Positions 6,262 to 12,642 of a stretch of 12,864 bases of DNA are shown piece by piece; the first letter of the stretch is position 1; every line of letters starts with the position of its first letter. The translations under genes were made by a program, and so were the position numbers. The notes under the pieces were generated by a model. That model saw only the letters and a list, made by a program, of their open reading frames with translations. It was not told the origin of the DNA and did not search any database. Location of the stretch: NCBI GenBank assembly GCA_013812465.1, contig JACCTK010000228.1, positions 1-12,864 of the forward strand, read 5' to 3'. Source of the DNA: Actinomycetota bacterium (GTDB lineage Bacteria > Actinomycetota > Thermoleophilia > Gaiellales > Gaiellaceae).

Positions 6262-7731
6262 CTAGAGCCCGAACGGGTTGATCGGGCGCGAGCCCGTCGA
6301 TACGACGACGCTCTTCGTCTCCAGGTAGAGCTCGAGCGACTCGAGCCCGAGCTCGCGGCCAAAGCCGGACTGCTTGTAGCCGCCGAAGGGGATCCCGGGG
6401 AAGGCTGTGTACGGCATGTTGATCCCGACGGTTCCCGCCTTGATGCGGGCGGCGATCCGGTGCCCGCGGGCCGGATCGCCCGTCCAGACGGTCGCCATCA
6501 GGCCGTAGCGCACGTCGTTGGCGATCCGGATCGCGTCCTTCTCGTCCTCGAACGCGGTGACGGTCACCACCGGGCCGAAGACCTCCTCCTGCGCGATCTC
6601 GAGCTCGTTGGACGCGGCGACGACGGTGGGTGGATAGAACGCGCCCGCACCCTCCGGGACCGCGCCACCGGTAACCACCTCCGCCCCTTCACCGGCTCCA
6701 CGCTCGACGAACCCGTGCACGCGCTCGCGATGCCCGGTGGAGATGAGCGAGCCCATCTGTGTCTCTTTGTCGAGTGGGTCGCCGACGCGGATCGAGTCCG
6801 CGAGCTCGGCCAGCTTCGACACGACCTCGTCGTAGATCGACTTCTCCACCAGCAGCCGGGAGCGCGCCTCGCAGCTCTGGCCCGCCGAGTAATAGATGGC
6901 CCAGGCGGAGCTCGGGATCGCGCTCGCGAGGTCGGCGTCCGCGAAGATCAGATTCGGGCTCTTCCCGCCCAGCTCGAGCGTGATCCGCTTCACCGGGTCG
7001 GAGGCCAATCGCATGATCTCGCCACCGGTCTTCGTCGAGCCGGTGAAGGCGATCTTGTCGACTCCGGGATGACGCACCAGATACGCGCCGGTCGTCGGCC
7101 CGTCACCGGGCACGACATTGAGCGCGCCAGCCGGAAAGCCGACCTCGGTCGCAAGCTCGGCCATGCGGATCGCGGTCAACGGCGTCTGCGGGTCGGGCTT
7201 CAGCACGATGGAGCAGCCGGCCGCGAGCGCGGGAGCGAGCTTCCAGGTCGACATCATCAACGGGTAGTTCCAGGGGACGATCTGCCCCACGACGCCGACC
7301 GGCTCCTTCAGCGAGTAGAAAAGGAGCGATCCGCCGATCGGATTCGCGCGACCACCGATCGTGGCGATCGCGGAGGCGTAGTAGCGGAAGTTCTCGACCG
7401 CCTGATGCAGCTCCGCCTTGACCGAGGAGATCGCCTTACCCACGTTGCGGGACTCGAGCTCGGCGAGCTCGGCGCGGTTGTCGCCGATCGCGTCGGCGAG
7501 CGCGTGCAGGAGGCGGGCTCGCTCGGTGCCGGGGGTTTTTCCCCAGTCCCCGTCGAGCGCGTCTCGCGCAGCCTCCACCGCTCTGTCGACATCGGCTTCG
7601 CCCGCCATCGCCGCCCGGGCGAGCGGATCGCCGGTCGCCGGCTCAATGAGCTCCCGACCCTCACCCGAAGCAGGCTCGGCGAGCTTGCCGCCGATGAAAA
7701 GCCCGTAGTCGCGGTCGGTCGCGATTGCCAT
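6262..7731 (-). CDS. NAD(P)-dependent aldehyde dehydrogenase
   Basis: A 489-residue aldehyde dehydrogenase oxidising an aldehyde to its acid in the cytosol. Motifs, numbered from the chosen start: PWNYP (N155), the cofactor lysine in VLKPD (K178), FTGSTKTG (229-236), the general base in LELGGKS (E253), the nucleophile in SAGQSCEA (C287), EEVFGPV, and the C-terminal FGGYKQSGFGRELG. All catalytic residues are present and the length is standard for the betaine/phenylacetaldehyde-type superfamily; the substrate is unassigned. I chose ATG 7729-7731 because the protein then begins MAIATDRDYGLFIGGK, as in relatives, and a TATCGT hexamer lies 7 nt upstream. The ATG at 7785 adds 18 residues unlike the family. 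It leads an operon with the cysteine synthase-like and MFS genes. An inverted repeat (7763-7784) upstream may be an operator. Confidence 0.93.
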   Translation of the reverse strand: MAIATDRDYGLFIGGKLAEPASGEGRELIEPATGDPLARAAMAGEADVDRAVEAARDALDGDWGKTPGTERARLLHALADAIGDNRAELAELESRNVGKAISSVKAELHQAVENFRYYASAIATIGGRANPIGGSLLFYSLKEPVGVVGQIVPWNYPLMMSTWKLAPALAAGCSIVLKPDPQTPLTAIRMAELATEVGFPAGALNVVPGDGPTTGAYLVRHPGVDKIAFTGSTKTGGEIMRLASDPVKRITLELGGKSPNLIFADADLASAIPSSAWAIYYSAGQSCEARSRLLVEKSIYDEVVSKLAELADSIRVGDPLDKETQMGSLISTGHRERVHGFVERGAGEGAEVVTGGAVPEGAGAFYPPTVVAASNELEIAQEEVFGPVVTVTAFEDEKDAIRIANDVRYGLMATVWTGDPARGHRIAARIKAGTVGINMPYTAFPGIPFGGYKQSGFGRELGLESLELYLETKSVVVSTGSRPINPFGL

Positions 7732-7738
7732 CGCCCGG

Positions 7739-7744
7739 ACGATA
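7739..7744 (-). promoter_or_regulatory. -10 element TATCGT of the aldehyde dehydrogenase operon
   Basis: TATCGT (minus strand) ends 7 nt before the ATG at 7731. A GGAGG about 13 nt before the ATG is too distant to be a good ribosome site and would lie upstream of the predicted transcript. Confidence 0.4.
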
Positions 7745-7762
7745 CCTCCGCCCTCGCTGTTG

Positions 7763-7784
7763 TGGTCTGACTGGAGATAGACCA
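7763..7784. promoter_or_regulatory. Inverted repeat TGGTCT-N10-AGACCA, possible operator
   Basis: Perfect 6-bp arms (7763-7768 and 7779-7784) flank a 10-bp centre, so half-site centres are 16 bp apart. The site lies in the 68-bp gap between the thiolase stop and the dehydrogenase start and covers the expected -35 region of the TATCGT promoter, where a repressor or activator would act. TGGTC/GACCA arms recall GntR-type (FadR-like) half-sites, but the spacing differs. No regulator gene is adjacent. A short stem-loop after the thiolase is the alternative. Confidence 0.3.
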
Positions 7785-7799
7785 TCCGCCCAGGAGACG

Positions 7800-8969
7800 C
7801 TAGCGCTCGAAGAGCGCCGCTTGGCCCTGACCGACGCCCACGCAGAGCGTGGCCAACCCGTAGCGACCATCGCGACGGCCGAGCTCGTGCAGGAGCGACA
7901 CCACGAGCCGCGCTCCGCTCATCCCCAGCGGATGCCCCATGGCGATGGCGCCGCCGTTCACGTTCACCTTCTCCGGATTCAGGCCGAGCTCGCGGATGAC
8001 GGCGAGGCTCTGCGACGCGAACGCTTCGTTCAGCTCGACGAGATCGAGGTCGGCCGGCTCGATTTCCAGACGGTCGAGGAGCTTGCGTGCCGCGGGCACC
8101 GGACCGATGCCCATAACGCGAGGATCGACTCCCGCAACGGCGCTTCCCACGAACGCGCCGAGCGGCTCGATCCCCAGCTCCCGAGCCTTCGCCTCGCTCG
8201 CGAGCACGAGCGCGGCGGCGCCGTCGTTGAGGCCCGCGGCGTTTCCGGCGGTGATCGTCCCGCCCTGCCGAAACGCTGGCTTGAGCCCGGCCAGCGCCTG
8301 CGCGGTTGTCTCGGGTCGCGGATGCTCGTCGACGCCGACATCGCCGACGGGGACGATCTCATTGTCGAAGCGGCCTGCCGCGTGCGCCGCCGCCCAGCGC
8401 GCTTGCGATTGAAGCGCGAACGCATCCTGATCCTCCCGCGATACGCCCCAGCGCTCGGCGACGTTCTCGCCCGTCTCGCCCATCGACTCGAGCGGAAACA
8501 GCTCCTCGTGACGCGGGTTGGGAAAGCGCCACCCGAGGGTCGTGTCCCACATGGCCTGATTGCCGCGCGGGAAGGCCTTCTCCGGCTTCGCCATGACGAG
8601 CGGGGCGCGGCTCATCGACTCCACTCCGCCCGCGACCACGATCTCCGCGTCGCCGGCGATGACGGCGTGGGAAGCGGAGACGACCGCGGACAAGCCCGAA
8701 GCGCAGAGCCGGTTGAGCGTGACGCCCGCGACCGAGTCCGGAAGGCCGGCGAGCAGGACGGCCATACGCGCGACGTTCCGGTTGTCCTCACCCGCCTGGT
8801 TGGCGCATCCGAGGTACGCGTCGTCGATCGAGGCCGGATCGACACCCGAGCGGTCGACGGCGGCTGCGATCGCCATGGCAGCGAGATCGTCGGGTCGAAC
8901 GTGCGCGAGCGCCCCACCGTAGCGGCCGACGGGTGTCCTGACGGCGGAGAGAACGACAGCCCGACTCAT
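7800..8969 (-). CDS. Acetyl-CoA acyltransferase (thiolase), PcaF/PaaJ-like
   Basis: A 389-residue type II thiolase that cleaves 3-oxoacyl-CoA with CoA, or condenses acetyl-CoA in reverse. The catalytic set is complete: nucleophile C89 in [10 protein letters not shown]346 in [12 protein letters not shown], and C376 in CVGVGQG. The segment [17 protein letters not shown] (about 54-70) and the C-terminal CxGVGQG rather than CxGGGQG resemble beta-ketoadipyl-CoA thiolases (PcaF, PaaJ), which end aromatic-acid and phenylacetate degradation. A general fatty-acid or acetoacetyl-CoA thiolase cannot be excluded. The start is ATG 8967-8969, 7 nt after TACACT. It stands between the MqnD-family gene (34-nt gap) and the aldehyde dehydrogenase operon (68-nt gap), all on the same strand. 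No other beta-ketoadipate gene is present here. Confidence 0.92.
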   Translation of the reverse strand: MSRAVVLSAVRTPVGRYGGALAHVRPDDLAAMAIAAAVDRSGVDPASIDDAYLGCANQAGEDNRNVARMAVLLAGLPDSVAGVTLNRLCASGLSAVVSASHAVIAGDAEIVVAGGVESMSRAPLVMAKPEKAFPRGNQAMWDTTLGWRFPNPRHEELFPLESMGETGENVAERWGVSREDQDAFALQSQARWAAAHAAGRFDNEIVPVGDVGVDEHPRPETTAQALAGLKPAFRQGGTITAGNAAGLNDGAAALVLASEAKARELGIEPLGAFVGSAVAGVDPRVMGIGPVPAARKLLDRLEIEPADLDLVELNEAFASQSLAVIRELGLNPEKVNVNGGAIAMGHPLGMSGARLVVSLLHELGRRDGRYGLATLCVGVGQGQAALFER

Positions 8970-8976
8970 GCGCGTG

Positions 8977-8982
8977 AGTGTA
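8977..8982 (-). promoter_or_regulatory. -10 element TACACT, leaderless start of the thiolase gene
   Basis: TACACT (minus strand) ends 7 nt before the ATG at 8969, inside the 34-nt gap after the MqnD-family gene. The remaining leader, CACGCGC, has no ribosome site. Confidence 0.45.
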
Positions 8983-9003
8983 GGCGGGAGGCTTACGTCG
9001 CCC

Positions 9004-9828
9004 TCAGATGAAGTCGATCTTGACCGCGTCGGGAAAGGCCCCGAGCTCCTCGCCCCTGCGCAGGAGCTCGGTCACGGCCTTGCGGCCTTCATCCCCGTAG
9101 TCCTGGGTCAGCTCGTTCACGTACATGGCCACGAACCTGTCGGCCACGGCAGCGTCGATCCCGCGCCCGAACTGCAGCGCGTACTCGAGCGCCTCCGCGC
9201 GGTTGTCGAGCCCGCACTGAATCGCCTCCCGCAGCACGTCGGAGACCTGCGAGAGCGGCTCGGCCCCGAGGTCCCGCCGGGCGACGTTGACGCCGAGCGG
9301 CAACGGCAAACCGGTCTCGAGGAGCCACCACTCCCCGAGATCGAGCACCTTGACCAGGCCGTGGTCTTCGAACGTGAGCTGACCCTCGTGGATCAGGAGG
9401 CCCGCGTCCGCGCCGCCCGACGAGACCTCTTCCGGAATCTGGTCGAAGGGCAGCTCGCGGAAGCGGAAGTCGCCGAGGACGAGCCTCAGGGCGAGGAATG
9501 ACGTCGTCATCGCCCCAGGCACCACGATCTCGAGCTTCGCGAGCTCTTCACGGTCGAGCGAGCGGCACGCGACCACGATCGGCCCATACCCGGCGCCGAT
9601 GCTGGCCCCGTGTGGAAGCAATGCATAGTCCTGCTGCACGAACGGATAGGCGGCGAGCGAGAGCGCCGTCACCTCGAGACGGGCCGACCGCGCCCACTGG
9701 TTCAGCGTCTCGATATCGGCGAGGACTTGCTCGAACTCGTGCCCTCGTGTCTCGATGCGCTCGGTCGCGAGCGCCCAGAACATGAACGCGTCATCGGGAT
9801 CGGGGCTGTGGCCGACGCGGATGCGCAC
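9004..9828 (-). CDS. MqnD-family protein (1,4-dihydroxy-6-naphthoate synthase-like)
   Basis: A 274-residue periplasmic-binding-protein-like fold of the MqnA/MqnD family. MqnD makes 1,4-dihydroxy-6-naphthoate from cyclic de-hypoxanthine futalosine in the futalosine route to menaquinone. Family features are [16 protein letters not shown] at the N-terminus, [27 protein letters not shown], then [16 protein letters not shown] and [18 protein letters not shown]; the histidine of LIHE is the residue proposed as catalytic in MqnD. The N-terminal motif differs from the usual SPCPNDTF, so this could be a paralogue. The start is GTG 9826-9828: it gives the normal family length, while a longer frame to 9999 covers the neighbouring gene with arginine-rich sequence. 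A TAGCGT hexamer lies 10 nt upstream. No other mqn gene is visible, so membership of a menaquinone pathway is inferred from family. Confidence 0.82.
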   Translation of the reverse strand: MRIRVGHSPDPDDAFMFWALATERIETRGHEFEQVLADIETLNQWARSARLEVTALSLAAYPFVQQDYALLPHGASIGAGYGPIVVACRSLDREELAKLEIVVPGAMTTSFLALRLVLGDFRFRELPFDQIPEEVSSGGADAGLLIHEGQLTFEDHGLVKVLDLGEWWLLETGLPLPLGVNVARRDLGAEPLSQVSDVLREAIQCGLDNRAEALEYALQFGRGIDAAVADRFVAMYVNELTQDYGDEGRKAVTELLRRGEELGAFPDAVKIDFI

Positions 9829-9838
9829 GAAGCGCGGG

Positions 9839-9844
9839 ACGCTA
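9839..9844 (-). promoter_or_regulatory. Possible -10 element TAGCGT before the MqnD-family gene
   Basis: TAGCGT (minus strand) ends 10 nt before the GTG at 9828, in the 31-nt gap behind the small upstream gene. The spacing is at the long end of the pattern seen elsewhere in the window. Confidence 0.25.
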
Positions 9845-9859
9845 GCACCGCGCCGTCGG

Positions 9860-10201
9860 CTAGCGGTTGAAGAACCAGCGTTCCAACAAAGGCAATACCT
9901 CTTTGCGGGTGAACGGTCTGGCGTCGGCCTCGCGCCCGTCGCCCGCGAGCACCACGACGTCGTCCTCGAGCGCCTCGTTCGCGCACTCGAGCGCATCACC
10001 GAGCTCGTAGCCCTCGAAGATCAAATCCTCGGGGCGCGTCTCGTCGGTCTCTCGGAGCTGCGGGTTGACTGCGCGCGCCACCGCCCAGACGCCCTCGGCC
10101 CGACGCTCGATCCAGAGCACGATGCGTTCCTCCCGGCCGGCGTCGTCGACGCCGGCCAGCGCGCGCTCCGCGCATCGACCCTCTCGCGCGCTCTGCTTCA
10201 T
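9860..10201 (-). CDS. Small conserved-looking protein of unknown function
   Basis: I do not recognise this 113-residue protein. It is acidic and soluble-looking, with no signal peptide or membrane segment. A probable beta hairpin (RIVLWIERRAEGVWAVARAVNPQL) is followed by an acidic helix (DLIFEGYELGDALECANEALEDD) and ends FTRKEVLPLLERWFFNR; the aromatic C-terminus suggests a packed small domain. The ATG at 10199-10201 has neither a good ribosome site nor a clear -10. An alternative GTG at 10118-10120 has GGGAGG 8 nt upstream, preceded by a perfect hairpin (10135-10157), and would give about 86 residues starting inside the first strand. The gene lies 31 nt before the MqnD-family gene on the same strand and 24 nt head-to-head with the other small unknown gene. 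Confidence 0.65.
   Translation of the reverse strand: MKQSAREGRCAERALAGVDDAGREERIVLWIERRAEGVWAVARAVNPQLRETDETRPEDLIFEGYELGDALECANEALEDDVVVLAGDGREADARPFTRKEVLPLLERWFFNR
10135..10157. repeat. Perfect 11-bp inverted repeat with a 1-nt centre
   Basis: GGCCGGCGTCG (10135-10145) and its exact complement (10147-10157) flank T10146. On the minus strand it ends directly before GGGAGG and an alternative GTG start at 10120. It is in frame as ..AGVDDAG.. of the longer protein. It may be a protein-binding site, an RNA hairpin next to a ribosome site, or chance in GC-rich coding sequence. Confidence 0.55.
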
Positions 10202-10211
10202 CTAGCCGGGA

Positions 10212-10217
10212 TACAAT
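10212..10217 (+). promoter_or_regulatory. -10 element TACAAT, leaderless start at GTG 10226
   Basis: TACAAT is the closest match to consensus TATAAT in the window and ends 8 nt before the GTG at 10226. It lies in the 24-bp gap between two divergent small genes. No -35 is recognisable 17 bp upstream. Confidence 0.5.
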
Positions 10218-10225
10218 CGTGTCTC

Positions 10226-10471
10226 GTGGCCGTCTTCAAGAATCTCTTCTCGTTTCTCTTCCAGCGGAACTCCGCCGAGGAGCATGTTGCCCGCTATGTG
10301 ATCCGCGAGCACGACCGCGGTCGCTCGCTCGACGAGATCCTCTCCGACAAGTACGTTCAGAACCGCCTCACGCCGGAACAGCAGCGCCGGCTGCTGGATC
10401 GCCCGGAGATCGTGGGCGCGATCTCGGGCGAGAAGATCGAAGAAGCCAAGGCCTCGGTCGCGTCTCCGTAG
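10226..10471 (+). CDS. Small basic/acidic helical protein of unknown function
   Basis: An 81-residue protein I cannot name. It begins VAVFKNLFSFLFQRN, a short amphipathic aromatic stretch that could touch membrane or protein, and continues with charged helices (AEEHVARYVIREHDRGRSLDEILSD, then QNRLTPEQQRRLLDRPEIVGAIS). No catalytic motif, zinc ligand or transmembrane span is visible. The GTG at 10226-10228 is chosen because TACAAT lies 8 nt upstream; the frame stays open much further left but that part is antisense to two other genes. It converges on the ornithine cyclodeaminase gene with 18 nt between stops, and its stop codon lies inside a shared hairpin. The LDEIL and RLTPEQ-RRLL pattern suggests a small helical regulator or adaptor, but this is a guess. 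Confidence 0.7.
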   Translation: MAVFKNLFSFLFQRNSAEEHVARYVIREHDRGRSLDEILSDKYVQNRLTPEQQRRLLDRPEIVGAISGEKIEEAKASVASP

Positions 10472-10493
10472 GGGGAGGCTTGCCTCACTCTAC
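10468..10493. terminator. Hairpin shared by two convergent genes, probable bidirectional terminator
   Basis: The arms pair from G10468 to C10493 inward: six pairs including one G-U, one G/A mismatch (10474/10487), then GAGG/CCTC around a CTTG loop (10479-10482). CUUG is a stable tetraloop in RNA. Both genes end inside it: TAG at 10469-10471 on plus and TAG at 10490-10492 on minus. There is no T-tract, so termination strength is uncertain. Confidence 0.5.
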
Positions 10494-11419
10494 AGCGTCG
10501 TCCCGACGCCCTGCTCCGTGGCACGGCGCAAGACTTCCGCGCCCAATGCAACATCCCAGGCCGCGATTCCGTTCGACTTGAAGACGACGACATCGGTGTC
10601 GGACTGACGGCCCGCGACCTCGCCCGAGACCACCTCGTGCAGCTCGTGCACCTCGAGCCAGTCGAGCACGCCTGCTTGAATAGGCTCGATCAAGTCTCCC
10701 GACTCGAGTCGCGCGGTCCCGAGCGAATCGCAGCACACGAACGACGCACGCTCGAGGACCGCGTTGTCGAGCTCGCGCCGAGTGGCCACGTTCGCTCCCG
10801 CGGCGATCACGAGCGCGCCCGGAGCAAGCCATTCGCCGCGCAGGACCGGGTCGGGTGAGGTGGTCATGGTGACGACGATGTCCTGCGCGCCCGAGTCGCG
10901 GTGGCTGTCACCGGCCTCCGCGCCGACCAGCTCACAGAAAGCGGCCAGACGCTCAGGGGTTCGGCAGTGGGCGACGACGCGGTCGATCGACGGCAGCGCT
11001 GCGCGGACGCACGCAACCTGCGTCTCGGCCTGGCTGCCGCAGCCGAGCACGCCGAGCGTCGTCGCTCCCTCGCGCGCCAGGTGACGAGCGGCGACCCCGC
11101 TCGCAGCGCCCGTGCGGAGCCGCCCGAGCTGGTCGGCTTCGATCACCGCAACGAGCTCCGACTTCTCCGCGTCGAAGAGGCAAACGACGAAGCTGGCGCC
11201 CGCAGGCGACGCCGTGTACATCTTTCCGCCGGCCAGGCCCAGCTCTCGATCGGAGGCCGCCATGTCTGCGAGCGACCCTTCCTCGAGCCTCAGGCGACGG
11301 CGAGGCGCGATGTCGACGACCCCTCGCGCCATGCGCCGGAAGCACTCCTCGATCGCCTCCACCGCGTCGGACGGCTCGAGCAGCGAGGAGACATCGGATT
11401 CGGTCAGGTAGAGCGGCAT
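10490..11419 (-). CDS. Ornithine cyclodeaminase / mu-crystallin family protein
   Basis: A 309-residue NAD(P)-dependent enzyme of the OCD/mu-crystallin family, whose members include ornithine cyclodeaminase, alanine dehydrogenase and imine (pyrroline/piperideine) reductases. Visible features are GGKMYTA with K66 at the place of the substrate lysine, GRLRTGAASGVAARHL (99-114), the Rossmann loop GVLGCGSQAETQ (123-134), VTMTTSPDPVL, and GANVATRRELDNAV, where the aspartate matches the catalytic position of the family. The reaction cannot be chosen from these motifs. The start is ATG 11417-11419, giving MPLYLTESDV as in relatives, 8 nt after TAGACT; a longer frame to 11479 would cross the divergent promoter. 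It is divergent from the FTCD_C-like gene and convergent with the small gene ending at 10471. Confidence 0.88.
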   Translation of the reverse strand: MPLYLTESDVSSLLEPSDAVEAIEECFRRMARGVVDIAPRRRLRLEEGSLADMAASDRELGLAGGKMYTASPAGASFVVCLFDAEKSELVAVIEADQLGRLRTGAASGVAARHLAREGATTLGVLGCGSQAETQVACVRAALPSIDRVVAHCRTPERLAAFCELVGAEAGDSHRDSGAQDIVVTMTTSPDPVLRGEWLAPGALVIAAGANVATRRELDNAVLERASFVCCDSLGTARLESGDLIEPIQAGVLDWLEVHELHEVVSGEVAGRQSDTDVVVFKSNGIAAWDVALGAEVLRRATEQGVGTTL

Positions 11420-11427
11420 CAGCGGGA

Positions 11428-11433
11428 AGTCTA
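11428..11433 (-). promoter_or_regulatory. -10 element TAGACT of the ornithine cyclodeaminase-family gene
   Basis: TAGACT (minus strand) ends 8 nt before the ATG at 11419, with no ribosome site between. The same hexamer occurs on the other strand 23 bp away for the divergent gene. Confidence 0.5.
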
Positions 11434-11456
11434 GGAATCCCCCGCTCGCGCCGTCG

Positions 11457-11462
11457 TAGACT
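11457..11462 (+). promoter_or_regulatory. -10 element TAGACT of the FTCD_C-like gene
   Basis: TAGACT ends 9 nt before a CTG (11472) in the right frame and contains the last in-frame stop (TAG 11457-11459) upstream of the gene. It supports a leaderless CTG start. Confidence 0.45.
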
Positions 11463-11471
11463 CGTCCTGCT

Positions 11472-12071
11472 CTGGACACCGAGAACTACCTCGACCTGCC
11501 GCTTCGTGCGTTTCTGGACCGGCTCGCCGCCGGATCGGAAGCGCCTGGCGGAGGCTCGGCCGCAGCGCTCACGGTCGCGTTCGCGGCCGGGCTCGTGGCC
11601 ATGGTCGCGCGCTGCTCGAAGGAGTGGGAGGAGGCAGGTGGAATTGCTGCGCAGGCGCTGGCGCTGCAAGCTCGCGCGGCGCCCCTTGCGCACGCAGACG
11701 CGGAGGCGTGGGAGGACGCGCTGAACGCGCTCCGTCGTGCGGGAGCGGGAGGCAGCGACGACGGTGGGGCGCGTCGAGACCATGCGCTCGAGCGAAAACT
11801 CGAACGCGCGGCCGTCGTCCCGCTCGAGATCGCAGCGCTCGGAGCGGACGCTGCGGCGCTTGCCGCCGTCGCGGGCGAGCGGTGCGACGCCGCGTATCGC
11901 GCCGATGCCGCTGCCGCAGCAGCGCTCGCAGCGGGAGGCGCGCGGGCTGCGGCGCACCTCGTCGAGGTCAACCTCGGCGTGCGCGAAGGAGACGAGCGGC
12001 TCGCGCAGGCGCGGGCGAGCGAGCAGGCAGCAGCCGACGCGGCGGACCGGCTGCTGACATCGATCCGGTGA
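11472..12071 (+). CDS. Cyclodeaminase / cyclohydrolase family protein (FTCD_C)
   Basis: A 199-residue helical protein of the FTCD_C family, whose known members are formiminotetrahydrofolate cyclodeaminase (5-formimino-THF to 5,10-methenyl-THF and ammonia) and methenyl-THF cyclohydrolase. The family N-terminus is visible: LPLRAFLDRLAAGSEAPGGGSAAAL, with PGGGS at 25-29, then the Ala-rich helices AFAAGLVAMVARCS and, near the end, AAAHLVEVNL. Between the in-frame stop at 11457 and the conserved N-terminus there is no ATG, GTG or TTG; the only start-like codon is CTG 11472-11474, giving (M)DTENYLDLP. The first canonical codon, GTG 11595, would remove PGGGS, so I take CTG. The partner formiminotransferase is not visible. 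The sigma factor gene follows after 10 nt. Confidence 0.75.
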   Translation: MDTENYLDLPLRAFLDRLAAGSEAPGGGSAAALTVAFAAGLVAMVARCSKEWEEAGGIAAQALALQARAAPLAHADAEAWEDALNALRRAGAGGSDDGGARRDHALERKLERAAVVPLEIAALGADAAALAAVAGERCDAAYRADAAAAAALAAGGARAAAHLVEVNLGVREGDERLAQARASEQAAADAADRLLTSIR

Positions 12072-12081
12072 GCACCTGCAG

Positions 12082-12642
12082 ATGAGCTCCCTTGACGCGG
12101 CCACCGATGCCGAGCTCGTTCGGCGCTGCCGTGAAGGAGACGCCGAGGCCTGGAACGCGCTCGTAGAGCGATTCAGCCGCTACGTCTATGCCATCTGCGT
12201 CAAGGGGTTTCGCCTGAGGGATGAGGACGCCGAGGACGTCTTCCAGGACGTCTTCACGCGGGTCTACACCCATCTCGACAAGCTGCGCGACGACGCGGCC
12301 GTACGACCTTGGATCGCCCAGCTCACGCGTCGGCTCTGCCTCGACTCGATCGCGCGGGGCAGCAGGGAGCAGCCGGCGCCCGAGCAGGACTTCGAGGAGA
12401 CCGGCGACGATTTCGCGGAAATCGAGGAGGCGTTCGCGGTGCGCGAGGCCGTGACCACGCTCGGGGAAGCCTGCCAGGAGATCCTCGATCGCTTCTTCGC
12501 CCAGGATCAGAGCTACCGGACGATCTCCGCCGAGCTCGATCTCCCCGCGGGGACGATCGCCAGCCGAATCGCGCGCTGTCTCCGAAAGTTGCGTGAAGAG
12601 CTGGAGGGAAGAAGCGAGCCCTCCGGGGAGTCTAGGGAGTAG
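12082..12642 (+). CDS. ECF-type RNA polymerase sigma factor
   Basis: A 186-residue sigma-70 factor of the extracytoplasmic-function group. Region 2 spans about 9-90: DAELVRRCREGDAEAWNALVERF, then YVYAICVKGFRLRDEDAEDVFQDVFTRVYTHL and RPWIAQLTRRLCLD. Region 4 spans about 122-176, with TLGEACQEILDRFFAQDQSYRTISAEL and a helix-turn-helix LPAGTIASRIARCLRKLREEL. There is no region 3, as expected. Promoter specificity is unknown. The ATG is 10 nt after the FTCD_C-like stop, and the next gene starts directly after its stop codon (TAG-ATG), so the downstream product is translated with it and is the natural candidate for a regulator. Nothing in the sequence connects this sigma factor to the PP2C/STAS pair about 8 kb away. 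Confidence 0.93.
   Translation: MSSLDAATDAELVRRCREGDAEAWNALVERFSRYVYAICVKGFRLRDEDAEDVFQDVFTRVYTHLDKLRDDAAVRPWIAQLTRRLCLDSIARGSREQPAPEQDFEETGDDFAEIEEAFAVREAVTTLGEACQEILDRFFAQDQSYRTISAELDLPAGTIASRIARCLRKLREELEGRSEPSGESRE

Noticed and set aside
5602..7770. A 722-codon open frame on the plus strand
   Set aside because: It lies antisense to the cysteine-synthase-like and aldehyde dehydrogenase genes, is Arg/Asp/His-rich with no domain, and is a typical high-GC shadow frame.
7725..9011. A 428-codon plus-strand open frame
   Set aside because: It is antisense to the thiolase, which has all its catalytic motifs; the composition is shadow-like.
9829..9999. N-terminal extension of the MqnD-family protein
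   Set aside because: It overlaps the small upstream gene, is Arg/Ser-rich, and GTG 9828 gives the normal family length.
9755..10225. Long upstream extension of the small plus-strand gene
   Set aside because: It is antisense to two minus-strand genes, and a near-consensus -10 plus GTG at 10226 gives a better start.
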